Source: JBICIG01 sp043101605 (GTDB taxonomy: Bacteria > Planctomycetota > Phycisphaerae > Phycisphaerales > UBA1924). From it: a stretch of DNA of 64,000 nt. Position 1 is the first letter of the stretch. Every line of letters starts with the position of its first letter. Positions 29,075 to 38,947 of the stretch are shown here, piece after piece. Location: the NCBI GenBank assembly GCA_043101605.1, contig JBICIG010000090.1, forward strand, positions 14,585-78,584, read 5' to 3'. The translations under genes and the position numbers were made by a program. Below the pieces are notes generated by a model that worked only from the letters and a program-made list of their open reading frames with translations, did no database searches and was not told the origin of the DNA.

Positions 29075-30439
29075 ATGAGCGAGCGTCCCATCGAGAACGA
29101 CCCGAATAAGACCGCGCCGGTCGACGGGCTGCCCATCGGGCACGATCCCTCGCTCGCCGAGACCGAGGCCGCCATCCAGGAGCAGGCCAAGGGCGAGACC
29201 AACATCGACACCCTGATCGGGCGGCTGGTCGTCGACTCGGGGCTCGCCACCCCCGAGGAAGTCGCCCACTGCCTCGAGCAGGTCAAGGGGCACGAGGAAG
29301 ACCCCAAGAACCAGTCGCTCGCCCAGGCGCTGGTCGACAACGAGTATGTCACCAAGCGCCAACTCGCGCGGCTCAAGCAGATCCTCGAAGCCGAGCGGTC
29401 GGGCCAGAAGATCCCGGGCTACAAGCTGCTCGGGAAGCTCGGCGCCGGCGCCATGGCGACGGTCTTCAAGGCCAAGCAGCTCAGCCTCGACCGCACCGTC
29501 GCGATCAAGATCCTCCCGACCAAGTTCTCGAACAACCCGCAGTTCGTCGAGCGGTTCTACGCCGAAGGCCGCGCCGCCGCCTCGCTGAACCACCCCAATA
29601 TCGTCCAGGCGTACGATGTCGGCCGCGCGGGCGAGTACAACTACTTCGTCATGGAGTATGTCGAAGGCCGCACCGTCTTCGACGACATCGCCAAGCACAA
29701 GCGCTGCAGCGAAGCCGAGGCCATCGACACCGTCATCCAGGTCGCCGAGGCCCTCGGGCACGCCCACCAGCGCGGGCTCATCCACCGCGATGTCAAGCCC
29801 AAGAACATCATGATCAGCCGCGACGGCGTCGTGAAACTCGCCGACCTCGGCCTCGCCCGCGCCATGACCGACAAGGAAGCCGCCGAGGCCGAAGCGGGCA
29901 AGGCCTTCGGTACGCCCTATTACATCAGCCCCGAGCAGATCCGCGGCGATGTCGCCATCGGTCCCCCCGCCGACATCTACTCCCTCGGCGCCACCCTCTA
30001 CCACATGGTCACGGGCAATGTGCCCTTCGACGGGAAGAACCCTTCGAGCGTGATGCACAAGCACCTCAAGGCCGAGCTCGTCCCCCCGGACCATGTCAAC
30101 CCCAAGCTCTCGGCCGGCATCAGCGAGGTCATCGAGATGATGATGGCCAAGCGCCCCAAGGACCGGTACCAGACCTGCGCCGACCTCCTGCTCGACCTCA
30201 AGGCCGTCCGCGCCGGCGACACGCCCACCATCGCCCACAAGGACCAGTTCGACGCCGCTGCCGTCGCCGCGGTCGTCGCCGAGGAATCCCAGGCCCAGGG
30301 TGAGATCCCCGTCACCAGCACCGGGTCCCCCGCCGCGGTGCAGGATGTCATCCGCGCCCCCCTGTTCATCGCCCTGCTGGTCACCCTTGGGCTGAGCCTG
30401 GTCTTCAACATCGTCCTGATCGTCACCCGCGGCGGGTGA
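29075..30439 (+). CDS. Membrane-anchored Ser/Thr protein kinase (Hanks type)
   Basis: The 454-aa protein has an N-terminal helical domain (about 43-108: TLIGRLVVDSGLATPEEV ... QLARLKQIL) like those found in type II secretion/MshE N-termini. A kinase domain follows with glycine loop GKLGAGAMATVF (120-131), catalytic Lys145 in VAIK, HRDVKPKN (237-244), DLG (257-259, in place of DFG) and GTPYYISPEQ. A single C-terminal membrane helix (about 430-450) leaves almost nothing outside, so the kinase faces the cytoplasm and has no large sensor. Planctomycetes carry many such kinases; the target is unknown. Confidence 0.92.
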   Translation: MSERPIENDPNKTAPVDGLPIGHDPSLAETEAAIQEQAKGETNIDTLIGRLVVDSGLATPEEVAHCLEQVKGHEEDPKNQSLAQALVDNEYVTKRQLARLKQILEAERSGQKIPGYKLLGKLGAGAMATVFKAKQLSLDRTVAIKILPTKFSNNPQFVERFYAEGRAAASLNHPNIVQAYDVGRAGEYNYFVMEYVEGRTVFDDIAKHKRCSEAEAIDTVIQVAEALGHAHQRGLIHRDVKPKNIMISRDGVVKLADLGLARAMTDKEAAEAEAGKAFGTPYYISPEQIRGDVAIGPPADIYSLGATLYHMVTGNVPFDGKNPSSVMHKHLKAELVPPDHVNPKLSAGISEVIEMMMAKRPKDRYQTCADLLLDLKAVRAGDTPTIAHKDQFDAAAVAAVVAEESQAQGEIPVTSTGSPAAVQDVIRAPLFIALLVTLGLSLVFNIVLIVTRGG

Positions 30440-30819
30440 TCCGGGCCGATTCCGGTCCCACTTCTGACCATTTCCGCGCCCCGCTCGACCCCCTCGGGTC
30501 TTGCTTCCGGAGCCCTCGCGGATTACCGTGAAGGACGCCGGCACGCCCCCTGCGGGGCGGGCCGACCCGGAGAGCCGAATGATCCGATCGCCAGCGGCCC
30601 GCGCCGCGACAACCCGGTCCGCTCCGCCGACGAACGCCCGCCCCGCGTGCGCCCAGGCCGGACCCGTATCGGAGCGCCCCGGCTTATGACGACCGATCGC
30701 GAGCCCCGCTCGACGGTGCCTGTCTTCTCGACGATGATGTCCACGGGCCGCGCGGCCCGGGCGATGGGTGTCGGGACCCCACCCCGAAACGGGTCCGACT
30801 GACCACAGGAGTGCAGACG
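30440..30819 (+). other. infC leader region, 380 bp
   Basis: This is GC-rich spacer between the kinase and infC. I see no second gene and no convincing promoter hexamers. Its 3' end carries AGGAG (30807-30811), the ribosome-binding site that sets the infC start. Confidence 0.4.

Positions 30820-30822
<3 letters not shown>
30807..30822 (+). promoter_or_regulatory. infC ribosome-binding site with AUC start codon
   Basis: AGGAG (30807-30811) is followed by an 8-nt spacer and ATC at 30820, which is ideal spacing. The only competing canonical start, GTG at 30811, overlaps this Shine-Dalgarno sequence and has none of its own. A rare AUU/AUC start is the known basis of IF3 autoregulation in other bacteria, so the arrangement is probably functional. 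Confidence 0.7.
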
Positions 30823-31563
<741 letters not shown>

Positions 31564-31633
31564 GCGGGCGACAAACCCGCTCCGCTGAGATGCCCGCCTC
31601 CCGGCGGGCGTTTTCGCTTCTGCCGGCCCGCTC

Positions 31634-33166
31634 CTACTTCGCGATCTTCGCGATCAGCCGCCACACCGCGTGATGGTCGAGCGATCGGCCCGTGTGGGCG
31701 TTGAACTTCTCCACCAGCGCGTCCATCTCCGCCGTGTAAGGCAGCCGGTCCCGCTGCCCGAGCGTCCCGACGGCTTCGACGATGAGCCCCGAGAGCAGCG
31801 ACTCCTCCTCGGGCTCGATGCGCGGCCGTTCCGACGCCGACCGCCCCATCCGCGGCAGCCGCGCCGCCTTGCGCATCCGATGCAGCGTGCGGAACGCGTC
31901 GCGCTGCTGCGCCTGCGTCTGCGCACCCACCTCCGCGCACAAGCGCGCGAACTCGGGCGTGTAGGGAAGGTCGTCGAGCGTCCGCTGCGCGCGCTCGTAC
32001 GCGTCGATCAGCCGCGCCTCGTCCACGCCGCGCTGCCCCGCCCCCGTCGGCTCCGTGCCGCCGAACAGCGATCCCTGCTCGTTGCTCATCGCCCGACCCC
32101 TGCCCGGATCCCGCTCGCCCGCGTTCAGCACCGCTTCCCACTCCTTGAACACCCGCGCCGGCTCGTGTGCCGGATCGAGAAACTCCGTCCGCATCCGCTC
32201 GAACAGCGCGTGCCGACGCGCGTTGGCCAGCCCAATGTCCGCGTGACCGGCGGGCACGAGGAACCGGCACTTGCCCGCCGGTTCGGTCTTGAGCGCGTTG
32301 TACACCGCCGCCGCCGTCGGCGCGGGCACCACCTCGTCCCGCAGCGCGAGTTTCGCCAGCGCCGGGCAGGTCACCCCCCGCGCCAGCGTGGCGGTGTCGC
32401 ACGCGAGGAGCCCCTCGACGATCTCGGCTTCCCAACGCCGATAGTGCCTCATCAGGTGCTCGACATCCAGCCACAGCCCCCGCGTCGCCCGATGCTCGAG
32501 ACGCCACGCCCAGTCGCCCATCGACGCGAGCCCGAACGCCAGCCGCGACACCCCCGCCCCGCGCGCCGCCGCCGCCACAGCCAGCCCGCCCCCGAAGCTC
32601 TCCCCCGCCAGCGACACCGGCACGCCGAACGCTTCGCCCACCGCCCGGCACGCCAGCACCACATCGGCGATCGCCCGCGGGTACACCCAGCGGTGCATCA
32701 GCGGCTCGTCGGTCGGCGCCAGCGGGTCCAGCCCCGAACCGATCCACCCGAACCCGCCCCGCGTCAGGTCCCCCGTGTCCATCGTCGAGCCCGGATACCC
32801 CCGCACCCGCAGCAGCACCACCACGCACCCGCGCCCGACAAGCCCCTCCCAGCGGTCCGCCGCCTCGTTCAACGCCTCGGGCTGCTCATACCCGTGCAGC
32901 ACCACCGCCGCCGCCCGCGGGCGCTCGTCCGGCTCGATCACCCGGCACCCCACGCGCACGCCTCCGACGCTCGGCACGATGTGCGTCGCGCCCGGCTCGA
33001 GCGGGTCGGCATCCTCGATCGTCGCATTCCGCAGCCTCGGGCGGACGCGGTCCAGCTCACGCTGCCACTCACGCCACAGCCCGGCGTGCCGGGGCTCGGC
33101 CGCCCCCGCCGCGACATGCGCCAGCGTCCGCATCGGCCCGTAGCCGAAGTCCTCCGGCTCGATCAT
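31634..33166 (-). CDS. Alpha/beta-hydrolase fused to a duplicated C-terminal domain
   Basis: Residues 1 to about 345 of the 510-aa product are an alpha/beta hydrolase. They show AVVLHGYEQPEA, nucleophile elbow SLAGESFGGGLAV (GxSxGG with Ser), and a late His in VPAGHADIG, suggesting an esterase/lipase or peptidase. After a short Gly/Asp linker comes ~150 residues containing two related units: LPYTPEFARLCAEV ... HRMRKAARL and LPYTAEMDALVEKF ... WRLIAKIAK. The internal MSNEQGSLFGG, preceded by a possible AGGGGT site, could be a separate start (32089), so two products from one frame are possible. Confidence 0.7.
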   Translation of the reverse strand: MIEPEDFGYGPMRTLAHVAAGAAEPRHAGLWREWQRELDRVRPRLRNATIEDADPLEPGATHIVPSVGGVRVGCRVIEPDERPRAAAVVLHGYEQPEALNEAADRWEGLVGRGCVVVLLRVRGYPGSTMDTGDLTRGGFGWIGSGLDPLAPTDEPLMHRWVYPRAIADVVLACRAVGEAFGVPVSLAGESFGGGLAVAAAARGAGVSRLAFGLASMGDWAWRLEHRATRGLWLDVEHLMRHYRRWEAEIVEGLLACDTATLARGVTCPALAKLALRDEVVPAPTAAAVYNALKTEPAGKCRFLVPAGHADIGLANARRHALFERMRTEFLDPAHEPARVFKEWEAVLNAGERDPGRGRAMSNEQGSLFGGTEPTGAGQRGVDEARLIDAYERAQRTLDDLPYTPEFARLCAEVGAQTQAQQRDAFRTLHRMRKAARLPRMGRSASERPRIEPEEESLLSGLIVEAVGTLGQRDRLPYTAEMDALVEKFNAHTGRSLDHHAVWRLIAKIAK

Positions 33167-33209
33167 CGCCCGCAGTCTACCCCGAGCTTCGCCTCCGCCC
33201 CGATCGGCG

Positions 33210-34556
33210 TCAGCTCCCGCTCGTGAACACCTCGTTGACGCGTCCGAGGGCATTGACCACGAACCGCCGCACCGTCCCGCGGCCGTTGTCGGCCAGCACG
33301 ATCCACTCCCCGCCCACCTTCGACGAACTCAGGCTCCAGCCCGGCTCGATCTCCGGGCGGACCAGGTCCATCGCCTGCGAGCGAGAGACCCCCCGCGTCC
33401 ACGCCGCCGGGTCCTTGGCTTTCACCGGCGCCAGCCAGACCTGGCTCGTGCCGACGCCCCCCTCGGGCGTTCGCTGGCTCGTCCACATCATCATCGACCC
33501 ATCCCCACTGAAGACGGGAAGCCCGTCGAACCCCGCCGCAAAGGTCACCCGCCGGGCGCGCCGCGGCCAGACCCGCTGCTCTTCCCCCAACTCGGGAAGC
33601 TCGATCGCGACCACCTCGTAATTGAAGTGCCCGAGCTCCGAACTCGTGTAGACCAGGAACCTCCCCGAGGGATGGAAGTAGGGGGCCCAGTTCACCGCGT
33701 CATTGTCGGTGATCTGGATCTCCCGCTCGATGCCGATCGGCACGCCGCGCTCATCGAATTTCAGGTCCGCGATGAACAACTGAAGCGCATCGTCGCCCCG
33801 CCGATCCGAGCGATAGCAGATCCGCTTCCCATCCGGGCTGAAGAACGGCCCGCCGTCGTACCCGTCCGCCTCGATCAACAGGTGATGCTCACGCGTCCGC
33901 GTATCGAAGATCCACAGATCCGCATCCGGCTCGGTCCCCTTGGACTCGTCCACATTCGCGTACAGGATGAACCGCCCGTCGCTCGAGTACGAGCACTCGG
34001 CGTCGTACCCGGGGCGCTCGAAGAGCGGCTCGGTCGCCTCGCCCTCGCTCGACAGATCCAGCCGCACGATCTCCATCTCCGTCGGGAACTGCCAGGAGTA
34101 TCGGCTGCCCTGCCGCTGATACCCCGGCGCGTCCGACACCGCCGGCGGCACCACCGTCGACCCGAAGATCACCGACTCCCCATCCGGCGCGAACCACCCG
34201 CAGGTGTTCGCCGAACCCTCCCGGCTCACCCGCCGGGGCTCGCCGATCCCCGTCACCCGCCCCGATCCGTCCCGGATCAGATCGGCGACATACATCGAAT
34301 AGTGGGCGTCGGGCTCGGCTCCCGGCGGCGGGACGGGGATCGCCTGGAACACGACCCGCGTCCCATCGGGGCTGAAGTACGCCTCCCCCGCCTTGGCGAA
34401 CGCCGACGGGTCGGTCAGCCGCACCGGCTCGCCCAGCAGCGGCGATTCCAGCGATGCGCCGGGCTGCGCCAGCCCCGCAGGAGCCATTCCCCCCACGAGC
34501 GCACACGACGCGACGAACCCCCTCAGACGGTACCGGACACTGGGTTGCGGTCGCAT
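33210..34556 (-). CDS. Secreted TolB-like beta-propeller protein (PD40 repeats)
   Basis: The 448-aa protein has a signal peptide (ending AGLAQP) and repeated WD40-like PD40 blades: YFSPDGTRVVFQA, WFAPDGESVIFGS, SYSSDGRFILYAN, FFSPDGKRICYRS, YFHPSGRFLVYTS and VFSGDGSMMMWTS, making a six-bladed propeller. TolB-type propellers bind protein or peptide partners in the periplasm; no catalytic domain accompanies it. The ATG at 34556 starts directly at the signal peptide. The divergent RluA gene begins 77 bp away, so they share a short promoter region. Confidence 0.85.
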   Translation of the reverse strand: MRPQPSVRYRLRGFVASCALVGGMAPAGLAQPGASLESPLLGEPVRLTDPSAFAKAGEAYFSPDGTRVVFQAIPVPPPGAEPDAHYSMYVADLIRDGSGRVTGIGEPRRVSREGSANTCGWFAPDGESVIFGSTVVPPAVSDAPGYQRQGSRYSWQFPTEMEIVRLDLSSEGEATEPLFERPGYDAECSYSSDGRFILYANVDESKGTEPDADLWIFDTRTREHHLLIEADGYDGGPFFSPDGKRICYRSDRRGDDALQLFIADLKFDERGVPIGIEREIQITDNDAVNWAPYFHPSGRFLVYTSSELGHFNYEVVAIELPELGEEQRVWPRRARRVTFAAGFDGLPVFSGDGSMMMWTSQRTPEGGVGTSQVWLAPVKAKDPAAWTRGVSRSQAMDLVRPEIEPGWSLSSSKVGGEWIVLADNGRGTVRRFVVNALGRVNEVFTSGS

Positions 34557-34632
34557 GAAGTCCTCCCTGCGACGAGACTTGCAGACGGATTCATCACCCG
34601 CCCGACACGAGCCGAGGCTAAGGTGCAATGGT

Positions 34633-35343
34633 ATGAGCCACGCCGGCGCGAATCCCGGGAATGCAATCGACGCCTCCGAGCGTGAGGACGCCCACCGTGA
34701 CTTCCCGCCCGGGCCGCTCCCGGTCGTCTTCGAGTCCAGCCGCTTCGTCGTCATCGACAAGCCCTCGGGCATGCTCTCGGTCCCCGGGCGGTCGCTCGGC
34801 AAGGAGGACTGTGTCCGGGCGCGCGTCCAGCAGATGTACCCGCACGCCGCCGGCCCGCTGACGGTCCACCGACTCGACCTCGAGACGAGCGGGCTGATCG
34901 TCCTCGCTCTCGATCCCGATGCCCACCGCCATCTCTCCCTGCAGTTCGAGAAGCGCAAGGTCGTCAAGCGCTACCTCGCCCTGCTCGAGGGCGACCTGCC
35001 GACCGACGAGGGCGCCGTCATGCTCCCGCTCGCCAAAGACTGGCCCAACCGCCCCAAGCAGAAAGTCGACTTCGAGGAGGGCAAGCCCGCCCGCACCGCC
35101 TACCGCGTGCTCAAGCGCTTCGGGCACGCGACGCGCGTCGAGTTCATGCCCACCACCGGGCGTTCGCACCAACTCCGCGTCCACGCCGCCCACCCGCAGG
35201 GGCTCGACGCGCCGATCCTGGGCGACCCGCTCTACGGCGACTCGTCCCTCGCGCCGCGCCTCATGCTCCACGCCAGCGGGCTCGAATTGACCGACCCCGC
35301 CACGGGGGAGCGCGTCAGCATCACCAGCGACGCCCCGTTCTAA
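34633..35343 (+). CDS. RluA-family RNA pseudouridine synthase
   Basis: The 236-aa protein catalyses uridine-to-pseudouridine change in rRNA or tRNA. It has FVVIDKPSGMLSVPG, the catalytic HRLDLETSGL (Asp82), KRYLALLEG and TGRSHQLRVHAAH near the end. No S4 domain is present, and the length fits the small RluA/TruC-like group, so the target site is uncertain. The start is ATG 34633, directly after a G/A-rich stretch. It is divergent from the TolB-like gene. Confidence 0.9.
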   Translation: MSHAGANPGNAIDASEREDAHRDFPPGPLPVVFESSRFVVIDKPSGMLSVPGRSLGKEDCVRARVQQMYPHAAGPLTVHRLDLETSGLIVLALDPDAHRHLSLQFEKRKVVKRYLALLEGDLPTDEGAVMLPLAKDWPNRPKQKVDFEEGKPARTAYRVLKRFGHATRVEFMPTTGRSHQLRVHAAHPQGLDAPILGDPLYGDSSLAPRLMLHASGLELTDPATGERVSITSDAPF

Positions 35344-35379
35344 TCCCGTTCAAGTTCGTCAGAGTCCGCCGCCCGTCCG

Positions 35380-35937
35380 TCAGAGCCGCAGAACGCGGTC
35401 GTCCGCGTGCGCCGCGTCGCTCAGCCCCACGAGCTCGACAAGCCGGCGGAGTTCCTCCGCATCGTGCTCATCGAACGCGCCGGCCTCGTAGCTGTCGAGG
35501 TCGAGCACGCCCCAGCACGAGCCGTCGGGCTCAAAGAGCGGCACCACCAGTTCCGAGAGGTCCTTGGGGTCGCACGCGATGTAGTTGCCGCCGAGCGTCG
35601 CGATGTCTTCGATCACGATCGCCAGCCGTTCGAGGTACGATCGCCCGCACATCCCGTGCAGCCCGATCGGCGAGCACGCGGGCTTGTCCCTCCGAACCAG
35701 CAGGACCATCTCGTCGGCCGCGCTCACCTTCTCGTAGAAGCCCACCCACGACACACGCCGCCTGCCCGCGTCCTCGTGCAACCCCCCGCCCGCGTCCTCG
35801 CGCAACCCATGGTGCTCCCACACCGCGTCCACGACCGCGTGCATCGCCGCCTCGCGCGTCGAGCAGTCGCGAGCGCGCACGGCAGCGAATACCGGCCCGT
35901 AGTCACGACCGGCCCGGGATGGAGCGCTCTCGCTCAT
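35380..35937 (-). CDS. msrC: Free methionine-(R)-sulfoxide reductase (GAF domain)
   Basis: The 185-aa GAF-domain enzyme reduces free Met-R-sulfoxide. It retains VSWVGFYEK (63-71), KPACSPIGLHGMCG with Cys88 and Cys97, YIACDPKDLSELVVP with Cys122, and GVLDLDSYEAGAFDEHD. The three cysteines match those used by fRMsr (YebR) for catalysis and disulfide exchange. It carries an extra ~15-residue insert (about 46-61) with a repeated EDAG before the conserved core. The ATG at 35937 is used. It is 36 bp downstream of rpsR on the same strand, so co-transcription is likely. Confidence 0.88.
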   Translation of the reverse strand: MSESAPSRAGRDYGPVFAAVRARDCSTREAAMHAVVDAVWEHHGLREDAGGGLHEDAGRRRVSWVGFYEKVSAADEMVLLVRRDKPACSPIGLHGMCGRSYLERLAIVIEDIATLGGNYIACDPKDLSELVVPLFEPDGSCWGVLDLDSYEAGAFDEHDAEELRRLVELVGLSDAAHADDRVLRL

Positions 35938-35973
35938 CGCCAACGCGTCCTGCTGAGTTTCGGTTCCGAACGC

Positions 35974-36246
35974 TCAGAGCGTCGCCGAGGTGTACGGCAG
36001 CAGACCCATGAAGCGGGCCCGCTTGATCGCCTGGGCGATCATCCGCTGCTCGCGGGCGCTGGTGCTCAGGCGCTTGCGGCCGTAGATCTTTCCGTTGGGG
36101 CTCAGCATCCGGCGGAGGGACTCGGCGTCCTTCCAATCGACATACATCGTCCCGTTGCCGCTCTCTCGCAGCACCTTCGGACGCGGGGGAGCCCCGAACC
36201 GGCCGCCGCCGCCACCACCACCGCCGCTGCCTCGATTGTCACGCAT
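35974..36246 (-). CDS. rpsR: 30S ribosomal protein S18
   Basis: The 90-aa protein has the S18 core (VDWKDAESLRRMLSPNGKI, KRLSTSAREQRMIAQAIKRAR, GLLPYT). A run of eight glycines in the N-terminal extension (RDNRGSG then poly-Gly) precedes the core. S18 binds S6 at the 30S platform. The gene is not in the usual rpsF-ssb-rpsR-rplI cluster; it is followed by the fRMsr gene. S6, the classical RimK substrate, is not encoded in the window. Confidence 0.95.
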   Translation of the reverse strand: MRDNRGSGGGGGGGGRFGAPPRPKVLRESGNGTMYVDWKDAESLRRMLSPNGKIYGRKRLSTSAREQRMIAQAIKRARFMGLLPYTSATL

Positions 36247-36507
36247 GCTCTGATCTCCGTCATGGACTCTTCGGCCGGAAGGGCACCGACTCTCGGCCGC
36301 CCCGCCGGCGACGGGTGCGAAGGTGATCGTAGGACCACGCCCCCTCCCGGTCGACGGGGCGGGGAGGGCATCGAAGCGCGCCTCAATGAGCCGCGCGCGT
36401 CAGCAAGCGGTCTTTGATCGGGTCCGGCCGCCCGGGGTCCGCTCCCTCGCGGTCGCGGCTCGTCTGGGCGTGGGTGGGAGGGGCATGGGAGGATGCGCGT
36501 GAGCGCA

Positions 36508-37017
36508 TCAGACCTGTTCGCCGTAATCGCCCGTCCCGGGCCGCCCGGCCTTGCTGGTGCGTTCGACCATCCGATCGACCGAGACCGCCCCGCCGCCCAG
36601 GATCAGGGTTCCGAGCCCCGCGAGCACCATCACCGCGTCCTGCCCGATGTGGCACCACCCGGGAGGGCCGGAGCACAGGAATCCGGCCTTCCCGAAGCAC
36701 GAGCACTCGGGCACCACGACATCCCGCGCCATCACGGAGATGATCGCGAACAGGAACCCGCCCAGCAGGGCCAGGATTGTCAGGCTCGCCGCCCGCGTCC
36801 ACAGCCCCACCACGAGCATCCCCCCGGCCAACACCTCCAGCCACGGGAACGCGAACGCGCTGACGATGATCAGGTGGTTCGGCAGGATGTCGTACGCTTT
36901 GATCGCGTTGGCGAACTCCTGCGGGTCCTCCAACTTGAGCACCCCGGCGTAGACGAACAGACCACCCAGCCCCAGTCGGAGCACCAGCGTGATCAGGCTC
37001 TTGATCGCTCCGGGCAT
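36508..37017 (-). CDS. DoxX/MauE-family membrane protein
   Basis: The 169-aa protein has four membrane helices (LVLRLGLGGLFVYAGVLKL; LIIVSAFAFPWLEVLAGGML; LTILALLGGFLFAII; AVMVLAGLGTLILGG), the DoxX/MauE pattern. It has a Cys-rich loop (PECSCFGKAGFLCSGPPGWC) between helices 3 and 4. MauE-type proteins take part in disulfide or redox handling. It is the last gene of a DUF1573 / rhodanese / DoxX operon, 11 bp after the rhodanese gene. A role in periplasmic thiol or sulfur chemistry is inferred from the operon. Confidence 0.8.
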   Translation of the reverse strand: MPGAIKSLITLVLRLGLGGLFVYAGVLKLEDPQEFANAIKAYDILPNHLIIVSAFAFPWLEVLAGGMLVVGLWTRAASLTILALLGGFLFAIISVMARDVVVPECSCFGKAGFLCSGPPGWCHIGQDAVMVLAGLGTLILGGGAVSVDRMVERTSKAGRPGTGDYGEQV

Positions 37018-37028
37018 GGATCGGATTC

Positions 37029-37745
37029 TCACTCGCCCCAGGGCAACGCACCCGTCGCCGTCGGCAGCCCCGCCGCTTCCCACGCCGGGTACCCGTCCTC
37101 GAAGATGAACACGGACTCGAAACCGTACTTGCTCAACTCGACGCGGACATTCTTCGACTCATCGCAGTCGCCCCCGCCGCAATACACGACCACCCAGATG
37201 TTCGTCGGCCCGTTGACCACCTCGTCGAACGCCGCCGACCACTCGGCGATGCCCTCGTACGGCAGGTGCACCGCCCCGGCGATGTGCCCGGCCTCGTACA
37301 CCCCCCCGATCCCCCGAGCATCGAGGAACCGCACCAGCGGCTGCCCGAGATCATCCGTCTCGGCGATGTACTGGTAAAGGAACCGCGTCTGGTCGAGCGT
37401 CAGGTTCGTCGTGAAGGTCGTCGGATCCAGCGTCCGCCAGTCCGTCGCCGGCCCGCCGGTCCCGGGATCACCCGCCTCCGCCCCGGGCTGATCACCCCCG
37501 CCCGCCACGCCCTGCGAATCCTCCGGCGTGTCGGTCGGCTCATCGCCCGGCTGCCCGGTCTGTTCCGTCGGCGTCTGATCGCCGGGCGGCGTCGTGGTCC
37601 CGCTCTCGATCGGCGTGCGCGGGGGCAGCGTCACGCCCGCTCGCGCGTCGGGAGCCTCGAGGACCACCGGCGTCGCCCACGAATGGACGAGCGCGCCGGT
37701 CAGCCCCAAACCAAGAATCGCCAGCGTCCGACCGATCAGTTTCAT
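37029..37745 (-). CDS. Exported rhodanese-domain protein
   Basis: The 238-aa protein begins with a hydrophobic anchor or signal (MKLIGRTLAILGLGLTGALVHS). A ~65-residue Pro/Thr/Gly-rich linker (about 38-102) follows, then a C-terminal rhodanese domain. The active-site loop is YCGGGDCDES, with a Cys at the nucleophile position, and ...FEDGYPAWEAAGLP closes the domain. Rhodaneses transfer sulfane sulfur or act as thiol-binding modules. Its start overlaps the stop of the DUF1573 gene by 4 bp (ATGA). Confidence 0.85.
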   Translation of the reverse strand: MKLIGRTLAILGLGLTGALVHSWATPVVLEAPDARAGVTLPPRTPIESGTTTPPGDQTPTEQTGQPGDEPTDTPEDSQGVAGGGDQPGAEAGDPGTGGPATDWRTLDPTTFTTNLTLDQTRFLYQYIAETDDLGQPLVRFLDARGIGGVYEAGHIAGAVHLPYEGIAEWSAAFDEVVNGPTNIWVVVYCGGGDCDESKNVRVELSKYGFESVFIFEDGYPAWEAAGLPTATGALPWGE

Positions 37746-38947
37746 TGCTCGCCCGAGCCGTGATCATGACCCTCGTGGTCACCAGCTTCCGGACGCGGGA
37801 GCGCCGGACGCTGCGGCACCGACTCGGGCTGCCAGACCTCGCGGATCCGAGCCGTCGCGAACAGCGGGATCCGCTGCTCGTCCTGGCGATCGGTGTGCAC
37901 CACCAGCCGCGTGTACAGCCGGCGCAGATCCTCGGGCACCGCGCCCTTGATCGTGATGACCCACGAATCCGTGCGGCCCTCGGCCATCGGCTGGACCGTG
38001 TAGCTCAGCCCCGGCATCTGCTCGGGCAGCGGATTGCCCTCGGCGTCCTCCAGCGGCTTCTCTTCGATCTTCTTGACCACGAACGGCTGATTCGAGCGGC
38101 TGATCAGCCGGAACTGACGCTCGAACTCCTGCCCCGGATCAAGAATCCCCAGGTTCACCCGGTTGGGCACCACGCGGATGTCCCCGACCACCTCACCCGT
38201 CACCGGGATCGTCTTGATGACCGCGTTCCCCTCGCTGTCGACGATCCGCGCGGTGATGCGCGACAGGATCCGCCCCATGGGCGCATCCTCCGACAGCGAC
38301 ACGAGCATCGACACCCGGCGGAACTCGCCCATGTCGTCGCTGCCTTCCTGCATCGGCAGCGTCTCGATCGAGAGCCCGTCGCCGTTGGACAGCATCGGAT
38401 CCTCGACCTTGAACCCCGGGCCGCGACCGACGATGTCCACCATGAACGACCGCGTCTCGCCCGGCTTCACCTCGCCGAAGTCCACATTCGTCGGCTCGAC
38501 ATCGACCAGCGGCGTCACATTCGCATTGACCCGCAGGATCACATTCTTCTGGATCGGATCGTTCGTCGTCACCGTGATCGCACGCGCCTGCGGACCCTTG
38601 CGGTTGCTCGGATCAAAGATCACCAGCAACTCTCCCGACTCGCCCGGCGCGTACTCGGTCTTCTCAAGCTCCGGCACCGTGCAACCGCAGGTCGACTTGG
38701 CCCCCAGGAACTGCAGCGTGTCCTTGCCCTTGTTCGTGAACCGGAAGGTCGTCCGGTGCATCTTCGTATCGAGGATGTTCCCGTAATCGTGCTCCACCCG
38801 CTCGAACACGATCCGCGGCGCGGGCGCCAACTCGGGCGCCGCCTTGGCCGGTGCCGGCGCGGGCGGCGGCACGGCCGGCTGCGCCACGCACAGCCCCGCC
38901 GTCAGGATCATCGCGGTCGAAAAGCCAGTCCTCTGCACGCGTCGCAT
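37742..38947 (-). CDS. Secreted DUF1573 protein
   Basis: The 401-aa protein has a signal peptide (ending CVAQP), an Ala/Pro-rich linker, and Ig-like DUF1573 sequence: DYGNILDTKMHRTTFRFTN, TCGCTVPE (the CGCT hallmark), APGESGELLVIFDPS, followed by further beta repeats. The C-terminus is His-rich (DHEGHDHGSG), a possible metal-binding tail. DUF1573 proteins are abundant in planctomycete envelopes, and their function is unknown. AGGAG lies 6 nt before the ATG at 38947. It leads the operon with the rhodanese and DoxX genes. Confidence 0.85.
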   Translation of the reverse strand: MRRVQRTGFSTAMILTAGLCVAQPAVPPPAPAPAKAAPELAPAPRIVFERVEHDYGNILDTKMHRTTFRFTNKGKDTLQFLGAKSTCGCTVPELEKTEYAPGESGELLVIFDPSNRKGPQARAITVTTNDPIQKNVILRVNANVTPLVDVEPTNVDFGEVKPGETRSFMVDIVGRGPGFKVEDPMLSNGDGLSIETLPMQEGSDDMGEFRRVSMLVSLSEDAPMGRILSRITARIVDSEGNAVIKTIPVTGEVVGDIRVVPNRVNLGILDPGQEFERQFRLISRSNQPFVVKKIEEKPLEDAEGNPLPEQMPGLSYTVQPMAEGRTDSWVITIKGAVPEDLRRLYTRLVVHTDRQDEQRIPLFATARIREVWQPESVPQRPALPRPEAGDHEGHDHGSGEQ

